The notes under the pieces are model-generated. The model was not told the DNA's origin and ran no database searches. It saw only the letters and a list, made by a program, of their open reading frames with translations. Positions 1 to 12,480 of a DNA stretch of 64,000 nucleotides are shown piece after piece (the stretch's first letter is position 1; every line of letters begins with the position of its first letter). The position numbers were made by a program, and so were the translations under genes. The stretch covers positions 1 to 64,000 of the forward strand of contig VZSF01001504.1 in assembly GCA_013398295.1 (NCBI GenBank), written 5' to 3'. This DNA is from Chionis minor (Eukaryota > Chordata > Aves > Charadriiformes > Chionididae).

Positions 1-14
1 CTATGATTCTATGA
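1..14 (+). repeat. CR1 LINE 3' tail, cut by window edge
   Basis: The window opens with ctatgattctatga, the terminal octamer-type repeat that ends avian CR1 elements read on the plus strand. Only the last bases lie inside the window, so the body of the element would be to the left. A chance match is possible because the stretch is so short, but the same tail recurs at the ends of the CR1 copies near 1680 and 5100. Confidence 0.6.
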
Positions 15-116
15 AATGAATTTCAGAGAAATAGCTAAATCAAACATTATACTTAAAAGGGCAAATTATTACCTTTCTGGTAATTTCAGTATTATGTTGA
101 GGTTTTCTTTTAATTA

Positions 117-318
117 ATCATAGAATCATAGAATGGAAGGGAGCTCTGAAGATCATCTAGTCCAATGCCCCTGCCAGAACAGGTTCACCTACAGCAGGTT
201 GCACAGGACGGTGTCCAGGTGGGTTTTGAATGTCTCCAGAATTAGAGACTCCACCACTTCTCTGGGCAGCCTCTTCCAGTGTTCTGCCACCCTCAAAGTA
301 AAGAAGTTCCTATTGATA
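117..318 (-). repeat. CR1 LINE, 3' end fragment, minus strand
   Basis: Read on the plus strand this begins with the inverted CR1 tail (tcatagaatcatagaatgg) and continues through the standard complement of the CR1 3' end. Translated on the minus strand it gives the C-terminal end of CR1 ORF2, with RNFFTLRVAEHWKRLPREVV followed by ES and an ETFKTHLD stretch, which matches the usual end of the ORF2 protein. It is therefore a severely 5'-truncated insertion of about 200 bp, which is usual for CR1. Homology fades near 318, after the NRNFF codons. It is a dead fragment with no promoter or complete protein. The 3' end is typical of avian CR1 subfamilies; the exact subfamily is not assigned. Confidence 0.93.
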
Positions 319-1082
319 TATGAAGATATTATTTCTGGATACGACTCAGAAAAAGACATGAAAACCCTCACGGTTCTGCTGCAGTGTTTGCTATTATTAT
401 TTTGTTTTACCACAATATGCAAACCTTTTGGGTCCTATGGGATTTGTAATATATGCACAATATAGGAACTCAGTGCCTCCCATGACAACCAACTATCTTG
501 ATTTTCTCCTCTCTTTTTTTGAAATCACAGTTATAGAGATGTAATGACCCTGCTTTCAATGCTCTCTCTCAAAGTTACTCATGAGGGATCATTCTTCCAT
601 AGGAAAATAAGCCTGGATATCAGCTGCAGTTTTCTATCCTTTTTAAAATCCCAAATACGGCATGAGAAGGAAACACACAATAAAGAGCATGTAATGAGCA
701 AAAATGTGCTCAAGTCTTTTCATTGTCCCCTTCAAGGTACCAAGTTGAGCAAACAGTGGAGCAACTGTAAGAAGTGAGAAGAGGCTGTGAGGAATGCAAG
801 GGACCTGAAGAGAGCCAAAAGTATCTTTCCAGATGAAGGTGTCAGTTGCTACAGAAAACGCTTCCAACAAAATCCTATGTCTGCGTTTCTCTGCTTCAGC
901 CAAAACTTAATGCATCCAATTTTTTCCACGAACTTGAAACCATGTGCCCAAATCAATGCATTGTAAACCAGAAGTGAATGAGAAACACTTAGGAACATTT
1001 CAAAGATGGGAAAAAAGAATGAACAAAACAGGAAATTCAAGTCAGTCTGCCAACAGAAATTAGAAAAATAAGAGGAATTTAA
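319..1082. other. Unique AT-rich sequence, no gene seen
   Basis: This is the stretch between two CR1 fragments of opposite orientation. Open frames here are short and unlike any family I recognise. I see no splice-bounded coding block, RNA gene or repeat. Confidence 0.6.
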
Positions 1083-1689
1083 CCGTACCCTAGTCTGCAT
1101 CAAAAGAAGTGTGGCCAGCAGGTGAAGGGAGGTGATTCTGCCCTTCTGCTCCACTCTTGTTGAGACCCCACCTGGAGTACTGCATCCAGCTCTGAAGCCC
1201 CCAACATAAAAAGGACATAGACCTGTTGGAGTGGGTCCAGAGGAGGGCCACAAAGATGATCAGAGGGTTAGAGCACCTTTGCTGTGAAGAAAGGCTGAGA
1301 CAGTTGGGGTTGTTCAGCCTGGAGAAGAGCAGGCTCTGGGGAGACCTTACAGCAGCCTTCCAGTATCTGAAGGGGGCCTACAAGAAAGCTGGATTGGGAC
1401 TTTGACAAGGGCATGTAGTGATAGGATGAGGGGTAATGACTTCATACTGAAAGAGGGTAGACTTAGATTAGATATCACAAAGAAATTTTTCACCATGAAG
1501 GTGGTGAGGCGGTGGAACAGGTTGCCCAGGGAAGCTGTGGAGGCCCCATCCCTAGAAGCGGTCAAGGCCAGGTTGGATGAGGCTTTGAGCAACCAAGTCC
1601 AGTGAGAGGTGTCGTTGCCCATGGCTGGGAGTTTGGAACTAGATGATCTTTAAGGTCCCTTCCAACATAAACCATTCTATGATTCTAAT
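1083..1689 (+). repeat. CR1 LINE, 5'-truncated 3' portion
   Basis: A roughly 600-bp plus-strand CR1 copy. Landmarks in order are the block that encodes the conserved HLEYC-like region (cacctggagtactgcatcca near 1169), the block gtccagaggagggccacaaa near 1235, the segment around 1318 encoding SLEKSRLW, the C-terminal ORF2 segment (1402-1605), and the short 3' UTR with gatctttaaggtcccttcca followed by the attctatgattcta tail. The upstream reading frame carries frameshifts and stops, so the copy is inactive. It ends cleanly at the CR1 tail, as expected for target-primed insertion, and is 5'-truncated near 1083. Confidence 0.95.
1402..1605 (+). pseudogene. CR1 ORF2 C-terminal remnant
   Basis: This is a 67-codon open piece inside the CR1 copy. 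It encodes the C-terminal end of the LINE polyprotein: SDRMRGNDFILKEGRLRLDI, then KKFFTMKVVRRWNRLPREAV, then EAPSLEAVKARLDEALSNQ, ending in TGA. The family protein carries endonuclease and reverse transcriptase further upstream; neither is present here. The apparent ATG is only an internal codon of the ancestral frame, so this is not an independent gene. A minus-strand open frame over the same bases is a shadow. Confidence 0.9.
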
Positions 1690-2950
1690 AGAAACATCCA
1701 GTTTTGAAACGTTTTATTGAAAAATTGTTTTAATTTTCACCTGGTTATGCTTCTTGAAAATTTGTAATCTAAATCACTTTGAATTTCAAAATGAAGAGTT
1801 ATTTTATATTAAAAACCCCAAGGTTTTCCAGTGAAAAAAATGGCCCCACTGTGAAGTAGAGATGCAAATATTCTGAAGTTTTGCTTAAGATACAGTGATT
1901 GTCATTAAACTGTTGATAACATTACCTACAATAAAATGCAATTGTTTCCATCATACAGCTGATCACTATTCCTCTCGCTGCAAACAGGAAATGACTTCAC
2001 AGAATCAATTGGTGACTACTGACGTCTTAATGGAGAAGACTATAATGTAATTCTGTCTCTACACAGCACAGCTATTCCCTGAAGTGTCTTTTCTGTTGAT
2101 ATTTTGTAAAATTATGTTCCACCCAGTATATTTCAGGATCAGGAAAGTGTGCTTTTGCACCCTGACACCTTCCTGATGAAGTTGTATGATGTCTTACATA
2201 GTATTTCTTAATGTTTAGGACACACAGGCAGAGAGAGAAATGAAACCTAATCTTTTAATAAACTTCTCTTGCTAGCATGCCACTATCCCCAACAGTAGTA
2301 CCTGCTGTTTTAATTTCTTATAGCTTCATTTATTACAGATCCTTTATTACCTCCGTACTTCTTGTGTAATCTACTTAGAAATGAATACATATTTGGCCAA
2401 AGGATATAAATAGGAAGACAACCAATAAAAAGTCTGAGTCTGGAGAGAATTACATTACCTGTGTAACAATATTAAGTAACAACACTAGTTGAATAGGGAG
2501 CTCCATTTAGTGAGATATAGATATATAGACATAGATATATATTCATAAGTAGTTATTTTCAGAACCATGAACCAAAAGATTATAAAAGCATTGGGGTCAA
2601 TCAAAGCATGCTTGGTTCATTTAAAGAGAGTACAGAGTGCAAAAATTTTTAATTACGCTGACAGAATATGTGGGCTGGGGAACCAGGTAGGAATGCAGAA
2701 AAGTGCTTCAACACTGTAATTTCAAAAGAAGCAAAGACAGAAGCAACTGAGGAATTCTCCTGACGATGTATCAAACCAGTCAACTGCTTGGATTCACTTG
2801 AAAAAAGTTGCCTCTGTCCATGACTAGTACTTTCATTAACTAGGAACAGCACAGAGAAAGGGTAAGGAAACAAGTTTCCAAGTGATTCAGGATGAATTCG
2901 ACATTGTTGTCACGGAAAACTTACAACAGATTTCAGTTGCGGCCTTGCTA
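1690..2950. other. Unique non-coding sequence
   Basis: AT-rich sequence without a recognisable gene. It includes a small degenerate tetranucleotide-like patch of atag/atat units at about 2512-2541. The 74-codon minus-strand frame near 2649-2873 resembles nothing I know. Confidence 0.6.
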
Positions 2951-2990
2951 AATAATAATAATAATAATAATGATAATAATAATAATAATA
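2951..2990. repeat. (ATA)n trinucleotide microsatellite
   Basis: About 40 bp of AAT/ATA repeats with a single interruption (tga in place of taa) near the middle. It is a simple repeat and probably length-polymorphic. Confidence 0.97.
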
Positions 2991-5017
2991 TCCTAGTATT
3001 TTATTCAAAGATGAAAACTAATGTACCGTGAAAAAGGACTTCAGTACAGTATTATATTAAAGACCATTTGCCTTTTCAATCTTCATTTTACAGGCCGTTT
3101 AATATTTTGTTAAATGAAAACTGACCCTGGGAAAAAAACCCAACATGTCTTAAACTAAATTAAGACGGATGTAACACAGCATACAACCCTGTTCCTGTTC
3201 TCTGAAGTTACCATGGAAATAATACATAAAGTACAAATTACTCCCATGGGAAATCACTAAAGAACATCTTTTGAGCACTTCGAAAAGCATTTAAAGAGAC
3301 TGAAAATACAAACTTCTTTTCTAAAATGAAGCATAAGTGAGACAAAGAGTGGTGAGGTGATAACTGCTTAATTGATTGAATGGGTTATCTATCTATCAAG
3401 AATTCCTGCAAGCCATCACAATGATTGCTGCGTAAAAGAGAATGGTACGGTATCAAATTCAGAAGATGGAGGTAATCACTTCTTCACCCTCTGAAATTCT
3501 TGTCAGCAGCTCTGATTCAGCAAAACGTTCAGGACATTTTTAACATTAAGATCCAGACGCTTTCAAAGGAAAGCTTCTGTTTTGGAATATATTTTGCCTC
3601 CAGCATATATGTAATCCCATAGAGTCAAATGATGCTGACATTCTTAATTTTATTCCTGGTTTAAGTGCCTTGTAGAACTGGGGTTATGGCAGAGAATAAA
3701 AAGAAGCTGATCTGGATGTTAGCATCAGGCTTCATGCCAGGCAGATGAGAACATGTCAATGAGAAGGGGATATGTATGTATATTTTACTTAAGTAGCAAT
3801 ATATATCCAGGTGGTGATGAAAGACATCATGTGACCCATTATCAGACAGCATTTGGCCATCTGTGCAAAGCTATGGTTTTCTTTAGTTAATTTTATGCTT
3901 GTTACATATAGTGATAGATGACAAGAATTAAGTTTTCTGAAATTCTGTTATTTATAGATAATATTAAAGAACAATAAAAGATAAATGAGGGAGCTGTAGC
4001 CTAAATGACAACCATATGGATTATAAGATTTAACACATGATAAGGAAAATTTTCAGTGGGATGAAATGTAATCTGATGTCTATTAACAAGGTGTATTTTT
4101 GTCACTCTAATTTCCAAAGGAAGACAAGGAATCTTAACTGAAATCCACTCACAGTGTGGGCTGATCTCCAACTGCTAAGCTCTGTGGAGCATATGTGGGG
4201 CTAAATTACCTTCTAATTACTTTTGTTCTACTCTACCTTTTTTTTCTATAACTTGTTACCCATGGTTTGTAAGTAACTTAATGAAGTTTTGCAAATGATA
4301 TAGAGAACATATTTCTTGGCTTGAGGGCATGACGTGTATTTTTGATTTGCTTCTGACCTGATTTCTGAACTGTTTAAGTGAAATGGGACCAACTATGCAA
4401 GGAACCATGAAGTTTTGCTGTGATAACTGCTACTAATCTAATTATAAATTATCTTTAACTGGTTTTTCACTGAAGAATTTCTAGCAGCTGGAAAGTACTG
4501 TGTTTTCATAATTTTTAAAAAATATGCACCATCTTAGCGAAAAGATTTGTACTGTGAGTCAAGTTTCTTCCATTCACTGTAATGTGTATAAGAGCTCAGG
4601 TGTGGACCCAGAATCCATCCTAGTCGTAGGGATTGTAGATTCTCAAAACCCTAGTTTACAGGACATCCTGTAGACAGTTGTTTTGTTCTTTCATTTCTCA
4701 CTATTAAATTGCCATTAAAAATATATTAAATGCTGTTTCTATACTAATTTTGCATATAATCATTAGTTTTGATTTTTATATGGTTCATACACAATCATAA
4801 ATACGATAAAATGACTACAGATGCATTGGCACATTCTCTGTAGTAAAAGCTAGTCAGCATGAAAAGGTTTTAATATCACTATTTATTGAATTCTATCAAT
4901 TGAATTGTTAAATTTCAATACCATATTGATAAGCCAAGTATAAAAATACCTTAGAGACCCAGAGATTCTTTAAGATCTTTCAGTACAAGTTAGACTTAGT
5001 AGCAACATTACACAACA
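2991..5017. other. Unique non-coding sequence
   Basis: AT-rich stretch with short open frames only. No TE family, RNA gene or exon-like block could be supported. Confidence 0.6.
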
Positions 5018-5105
5018 TTTTGGTGGACTTGGCAGTGTTAGGGTTACGGTTGGACTCAATGATCTTAAATGTCTTTTCCAACCTAAATGATTCTATGATT
5101 CTATT
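5018..5105 (+). repeat. CR1 LINE 3' end (or CR1-tailed element)
   Basis: The last about 90 bases of a CR1-type element: ggttggactcaatgatctta, then gtcttttccaacct, then the tail atgattctatgattcta. The upstream part (tggtggacttggcagtgtta) fits the variant 3' end seen in some avian CR1 subfamilies. It could also be the tail of an element that borrowed a CR1 3' end. There is no coding content; a short open frame through this sequence is accidental. Confidence 0.85.
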
Positions 5106-8100
5106 ATTCCTTTTATTTGACAGGTTACTTATGGTTCACCAGGTATTGTTTTCCTTTGGTGCCATTCCCTTCCATCATTGCCGGCTGCTGTGCCTGCAAA
5201 GGCTATAATTTTGAATGTAAAATGTAAGAACAAGCTCTATTACTTAAGCTGTCTACTGAGTTTTGGATCAAAGAACATAATTTTTGGGTTTGGTCTGAAT
5301 TAGGTCTCTGAATGGTCCCAGATCAGAGAATCTTTATCGGTGTAGAACTTGTACCAGCTGTTGTTCTCCACCACTCTGTTGCAAATTTGAAAGCTGTACA
5401 TCACCATGTTTTCCTTTAAAATTATTGTGCTTAATTAAGTGATTGTGGTTTTTTATTATGAGAATATAGAAGAAAGCTTACAAGTGATTAATGACTCTTC
5501 GTCACTATCAAGGTTGAGTAGAGGTGCAGAGCCAGCTATCTTAAGAAAGCATACTATCATGTCTATCCCTTTGGCAAGTAGATACAGTGCCCCTGGATTT
5601 ATGTGAGCTGGAGTAAAAGACACAATGCGTGTTTCTCACAATGTCAGGAGCTTTAAAACCGGTAAAAAGGAGGGAAGGAGACAAGGAAAGGGAGAGCATG
5701 CTCTCGTGACTAATTGGTTAATTCTATGACTAGTAGGTATTGTTTTCAACTAATCCTAGTCATTAACGACTAGAACTTTATTTTAGTATGAAATATACTC
5801 AGCCAACTCTCATGAAAATAATATGTATTTTATGTACTTTAATTATTATTACTTGTTATTATTATTTGCTGTTTATTACATTTGAAAAAGTATTGAGTAG
5901 TACGAACACATGCACTTAGCATGCAAAGGTTAATTAAGAAATATTATTAAAGGTACATTCAAGGAAGCCCCCTAGTCAGAAGGGAATGATGCATTTGCAT
6001 TTTCCCTTTTAAAGAGCAATGCCAAATGAACTGAGAGTTGGGAAAACTTTGAATTATACTTATTTATAGGTCTGGTCTAGTAATGTTACATTCTGATTGA
6101 GTTATATAATAAAGATGAACTAGAAGAAATTTCTTAAGAGGCATGAGTAAGATAGTAAAGGAGATTTATACAATGAACAATTTCAGTAAGAAAATGCAGT
6201 TTCAGAAAACTCTGTAGGCGCCAATTCTCTCAAAGTTATCAGGAACATGAAAACAGCACAGGAAGATCTTCAGTGAGTTCAGTGAGAACACAGAGATTCA
6301 TGCTATTTTATTTTCCACTTTACAATTGCATTCCAAACTTAGCAGTTAAATACATAGATATTCATTTTATGATCAAGTTTGTTTGCACTTTAGTAGACTT
6401 GTTCAATGAGCACACAAGGCCATTTGAACACAGAAGGCAACCTGTATTCCCAAGTTCCAAATAAAGACACGTGGCAGCCACATTTCTTTGGTTTCTGTAA
6501 CTCAAAATGAGCTTGGGAACCCTTGGAATCAGGTCTTGTTTCCCACTAAACTCCAAGAATTGGTCTGAGGTCTTGCCATAGCAAGTCCTTTGATGATGGA
6601 TGCTTTTTAGGATGGGCAGTCCAAGGGCGATACAGGGTGAACAGCTTTGTCACAGCACCATTTGTGCCTTGGCTAAGTTAAGGAAAAATATTTAATGCCC
6701 ATTCCTTTCTCAAGGCAATGTAGGGAAACTTTGTTGTAGCTACATTTTGATTACAATGCAGTTAGGAAGATAAGCAATATGGAGATCTACTATCAACGCA
6801 TTCCAGTGAAAACTGAAATTTAATTTGTTATTGCTTGGAAGAAACTCTGCTTTCCAGTTGTAAGGATACAACATTTGTTCTATTTCTAGTTGGATTGTGT
6901 TTGCCATATGGTGTAAATAGGATTAAGGAAACTGGAAAGATCACCTTGCTATTTTGATGTTATGATTAATGTTATTGGACCCATGGGGAAAAACACTTAG
7001 ATGAATAATATTAAGTAGTTTAAAGTTGATTATCTGTCTGATTACAAAAGGGACTAAAACATTGCAGAGTAATTTAACTGCAAAGATAACTGTAAATAAA
7101 AATTATATTAACAATATTTTTGTTATCAGAAAAGTAAACAGGTGTGTTTTCTTGGAGCAGAGCTGTCTTAGCAAACACATGCGCTGATTTTTATCCTGAT
7201 ACTTCCAGTCACATAGAGACCATCTGTTCATTCTTTTAAATTCCAATTAGTGCTATTGACTGATTTATTTCATTAATCTCTCCTACAAGTGTTTCTTCTA
7301 AGCTTTGCCTACATGAGAGTTCTCCTTTGATAGAATAAACCTGGAGGAAATATGGCTGCTACCCTGAAACACTTAACTGCTCTTCCTGCTCAGGTGTGAT
7401 TTTCAGCATCCCAAGGCATACAATATTAAGATATTGTTCTGAAACCTGTGGTTCCATCTGCAAATATTTTGTAGCTGCTTCTAAGTATTCTTAAACGCTG
7501 CATCAATAAAATGGATGGCTTGTTCCAGTGCACAGCTAAGCACCATAAATAAATAATTTATGTGGTTAAGGAGTCATATACCTTCAATTGTACTTTAAAG
7601 TCTTTCTCCACATCCCCAGCCCCCCTTTCTTATGGGACTGAATTAAATTAACAAAAGCTCCCAGGAAAAGGTCATATTATCAGGGAAAGAGTGGTATGCA
7701 TACGGTGAGGAATATGCCAAGAAAAGATGTAAGTGGAAAAATTAGCTGTAGAATCAATACATTTCTTTTAAAGCACACGTCCACAACTGGTCAACTCGAT
7801 CCACAGTTTAGGAAAACTCTTACACTATTCATTGGTAAGAATATCTCATAAATGAATGAAGAATATTCTCTTCATTGATGAGAAGAATCTATTCTGATCT
7901 TGGTAGATGATAACCTGACATCATCTGATTGTTCTGAATTTATCTCTCCATTGTACTACAACACCAATTATCTAGCCAGGAAGCCTCCATCACTAAGGGA
8001 AATCGATCAAGAATGAAAATGTGGCAGGTCATGACTCCAGAACAGTCATTTACTCAAGAACAATAAAACAGATCTCTGATATCTTCCTCATTTTAGCTAT

Positions 8101-10488
8101 GAAATAAGGTTTAAATCCTCAGCTCCTGACTCCAGAATACCAAATGGTCTGGGTAATTGTAAGTAAATCACTTCAAACTCTTAGACAAAGTCTGTAGTCA
8201 AACTTTGATTCCTCTAGAACTGTATGAGATAAGCATAAGGATTATCTGGGCAGCTAAGAAGGCTTTCTCAAGGATTAGTCAGGATCTGAAGTGAAATGCT
8301 AGAGGACCTAGGGATTACCACATACTTCCCTAGAGAAAATAACTGATAGTTATCAATGGTAATTAGACAAATTCAGAGTTTGCAATCACTACCAGGACAC
8401 AAGCTGCGATTAGAACCAACATGTATGCAATTGTTTTAGTTTTCATACTTTGTTTCCTTGGTAACATCAAGGTTATAGTATATATATTTTTTATTAAAAA
8501 AATATAAAATCTCATTCATTAAATAAAGTATCAGATGATAGTGATGAACATTTTGAATTCCTGAAATGAGAGTCTACAGGGCAAGAAAAGGAAATTATTC
8601 AGATTCTAGCAAAAAAGCTATTTTCATTCTTCCCTTCCCCAATCTCTTCAATGTTCTGCTTAATGGAAATTTTAATTATTGAGGATTCCTTTATCTTCTA
8701 GTGACCACTAACTGGAAAACTACATATATTGATACAGAATAATATTTACTCATTTTCTTGAGAAAAATCCTAATTAAAGCAGTTGACTTCATTATGAAAG
8801 CATCCCAACATTTTCCAGCTGGGTGCAGGAAGTTTGCATTCTCTACATTTTTGTATGATGATGGTATTTTACAAGAGAATTCTGGCCTTTTATCAATTTA
8901 AGGGAAGGTTCCATAGTTTCTTTTTCCCTTATACAAAAATTATATAACACTGCCCATTCTATCTAATGCATTTTCTGTCTAACGTTTTCTGTCTGTTCAC
9001 AGTGACTCTGATGTTAAAAAAGAAGCTATATTCATACAGGTAATTTCTGGTCTTACACATATATGCATAAACACACATCCTTACATGGAAAGCTTTGTCC
9101 TTTTTTGATTGTTGCAAAAAGAAAGAATAAAAGCTGTGATCTGAGATGATGACTGTTTTCAAATGAAAAGATGTATCTATTGTTCTTATTTCACTGGGAG
9201 GAGAAAGAAAATACCTTGATGGATTTAGGAAGAAACTTCTGATAAGCAAAGTATAAATCTCTACTGGGATTATTTTCACTTTACTTACTTTGTGTTGATT
9301 AAGTGTGCTTAACACCATGTATAGAGAAGCTGCTTCAATATATTTGTTCATTGTACTTAGTTGCATTCATAACGTATTCAAGTGCTTTGGAAGCAAATAC
9401 GTGCTATAAATTTCACACTGACAATCAGAATAGTAAAACTCTACTACTAGCAAATATATTCTTATTTCCACAACTGCAGTGTCACACCTTCACAGAATGA
9501 ACAAAATGGTGAGATAATCCATAGAACTAACCCAAATATGTTGAGCTGTATGGAATATCCATCCTTATACAATTCCAATACACACAGTAAGAGAAGATAC
9601 ATGTAAGAAGACAGAATATTAGGATATTGAAGTTAGCTGACCAATTTTTGTTTGGTAGCTTTGTCTTTTTGTGTAGAATTACAGCCTCAGATAACTCTTA
9701 TTTATAGTATTGATGGCTGTATTGGTGTGAGAGTTCCAAAGCCATGACATTTTGCATAGTTTGTGGTGGATGCTTCCTCCCCTAAGAGCAGTGCTATTAT
9801 CTCTTACAGATTTGGAAACAGTTGCAGCTACAGTTCATTCCCTTGCATCCTCGATCCAACATTACAATCATCAGAATAAGTGAATTAATGTCTCTGCTTA
9901 AAAGCCTGATCATTTAGACCAAAACACACTTTGCAAGAGTTAATATCTAAGGCTGATCATGAACTCAAATAAAACAGCATAATCTAATGTTTATGCTTCT
10001 GCCTTTATTGACTTCATTATTGTCACTTTGATTTACTTCAAATGAGAATGAGTTTCACTATGTTTCCCAGGTCTGAGCACTGAGATTTTAAAACAGTTTT
10101 TGGGGACACAAATCTTAAATGTAGTTTTGAACCCTAAAATGAACTTTCTCTTGCTTTCTGGACATTGGGGTTTCTCATTCTGCACAAAAAATTGCACAGT
10201 TCACAAATGAAAATGCAACATATTACCTGGTTACATATGTTCCCGTGTGATCTGAGGACCAAACTTGATGTTTTTCATCCCACCCTGTCTTTCCTGTGGG
10301 AGGGAATCTTCAGTTTCATGATGACTATTTTACAGCTAAGCAACACTTGCCTTCAACATATGTCCCTGGTGAAGCTTCTGTAACTGCTCTGCTGCCTTCT
10401 GGGAACAGGTGCATGGCAGGAAGCCAGTTCACCTTGATGACCAGAGCCTGGAGTTACTCTACAGCTTTGACAATTACAAAATCGCCTC
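5106..10488. other. Unique AT-rich sequence, no gene seen
   Basis: More than 5 kb of unique-looking sequence. The longest open frame, 135 codons on the minus strand at 8959-9366, is rich in F, I, L, S and Y, as expected of AT-rich noise, and has no family resemblance I can name. No CR1 tails, microsatellites of note or RNA genes were seen. Confidence 0.6.
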
Positions 10489-10512
10489 TTTTTTTTTTTT
10501 TTTTTTTTTTTN
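10489..10512. repeat. Poly-T run ending in an unresolved base
   Basis: Twenty-three T residues followed by an N at 10512. This is a homopolymer that the assembly did not resolve, so the true length is uncertain. On the minus strand it reads as a poly-A run, but no retrocopy is recognisable on its plus-strand right side (the 5' side of that poly-A). Confidence 0.95.
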
Positions 10513-12219
10513 AATGCAAAACCCCCAATTGGTCTAGAAAAACAGTAAGACGTGGTGACTGCTGAACCTTCACATGCTTTCTTTGCAAACTGCTTTTCAA
10601 CCTATATCCAGTCTCTACACAACTGAAGATCTGGTTGCTCTTCAGTGATTTTGGCTGTCATTTCTCTAGGCCAGAAGAATGACTTGCTTCATTAAACATT
10701 AAAATTTTGCCCTATTATTCCCTTTAGCCTAGAATATTTTAAAGAAAGATTTACTACTCAAACGAATGCTATTTAAGTATCGAAGCTATGAATATTTGTT
10801 AAGTGTTGCTATGTTTTCTATAATAAGGTACAACATAACATTATGTTAAAGGCTATTAAATACTTGTCTTTTACCTGCTGCAATAGCTTTACTCTGGGTT
10901 TATATACTACCACTGATATGGCAGAAGTATTAGGAAACCTTTTACTTTTTACAACAGATTCAGTATTTAAATCTTTTCAATTTTAAATCAATGCATTATT
11001 TAAACTACATTAACTGTTAATTCAATTCATACTTTGAACTTATGCCAGTATTTAACTGTATTACATTTTCAATACTAGTGGAAAAATTACTTTTTCCTTT
11101 AGTCGGAAATGTAGTACTTGCAAAGAATCAGTTCTAATGAAGCTGTACATTTTTCAGTATTTATTTAGACTAAGAAAGAAATACAAGATACTTTAATTAC
11201 TAAGTGAAATGCAGTTGATTTTTAATAATTTTCTTAAATTATATTTGCTACATAACCCATTTTTAACAGATAATTTTGCAAAAGAGTCTACTATCTTCCA
11301 GTGCTAGATCCAATAGTTAATCATCCCTGTGTGAGGCATTCCAACCCAGTGTCCCTTCAGACTGCAGCACCATTCAAACTATGTTTGTTAAAAATAAAGT
11401 GGACATTAGCATATCTCTCAGGAGCACTGTTTAACCTTAATAACTAAGCTGTTTATTGAATCTGAGATCACACTGTAGGGGTTTATCTGTACATTTGTTC
11501 CAATAAGATAAGATTCAACACCTATGGCAGTGCAATTTGAAATTTGTTTTCTGAATTTCCCTTTCTCAAGCAAGGGCAAACTCTCTTCTGCTGCACAAAC
11601 ACAGAAATACAACAGTTACTAGTGGATTCTCAGTCTGAAGGAACATTCCCAAACCAGCACAGTTCTTCCAATAGGGGGAATGCAGCTAGCCATTGTAAAA
11701 GGCTATGTGTAAAAACACCTAGAAATCCCACCTCCCACCAAAACAAAAAATGCCCCAACAACTACACAAAAGAGCCTATAGCAATAGAACTGGAGCGCCT
11801 GGGGTGGGTTTGATCTCACCTAGACCTAACTAACAGCCTCTCCTACAGCAGATTTCAACTAATCCAAATTAGACCTTTATAATGGATTAAGACTAATTCC
11901 ATTTAAGGAGTGCCTCTTTCTCCCCACTGAGTGTAAAGAGACAGTACCTGCAAAGCAGAATAAAACAAGGTCACAGAGAGTCATTTGGCCTTCAGGCCAA
12001 GTGTCATTGAGGTTGGCATAATGCATGGTTCTAGCTACTGGTTTCCTTTGGATCTCCTTGTTACCTTGCTGGTGCTTATACATTACTGCTATTTGTAGAG
12101 TGTGTTTTTCTCATTTCAAACTGCCTGATATAGCACTGTGGTGCAGCCCACTAGAGTGACATTTTTATAGCATGAAACTGAGGATTTTTTTTTTCCCACA
12201 GGTGTCAGAAGGCAGTATG
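10513..12219. other. Unique non-coding sequence
   Basis: AT-rich sequence with short frames only. The 89-codon plus frame at 11544-11813 and a 68-codon minus frame at 11877-12083 show no recognisable domain. Confidence 0.55.
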
Positions 12220-12480
12220 AGGGCAGCATGAGTGTGTTACTGGCATTGTTGTAGGGCTTGGGAGCTATGTAGGTTACAGACGGTCAAGGCTGGTGCAGTT
12301 CTTTTCATATCCCATATTGGGAATGGCCCTTCAGATGTCCTCCATAGACAACTCTAGGGCACTGTCTTGCAAAGAAAGGACTAGGTAGCTTGGGCCAAAA
12401 CCACGCCAGGAATGCGTGGTAAGGAGGAGCAGCACTCCTGTTCTCAAGCCCACCCTACGGCCATGCTTTATTGAGAAGTA
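12220..12480. other. GC-richer, CpG-containing island
   Basis: This block is visibly less AT-rich than its flanks and contains several CpG dinucleotides. It carries a perfect 7-bp inverted repeat, ACCACGC at 12400-12406 and GCGTGGT at 12414-12420, separated by 7 bases. No coding frame or TE family is evident. It could be a conserved non-coding element or an old decayed repeat. Confidence 0.35.

Noticed and set aside
849..1253. 134-codon minus-strand open frame
   Set aside because: Its first part is the antisense of the CR1 copy and the rest is AT-rich unique sequence.
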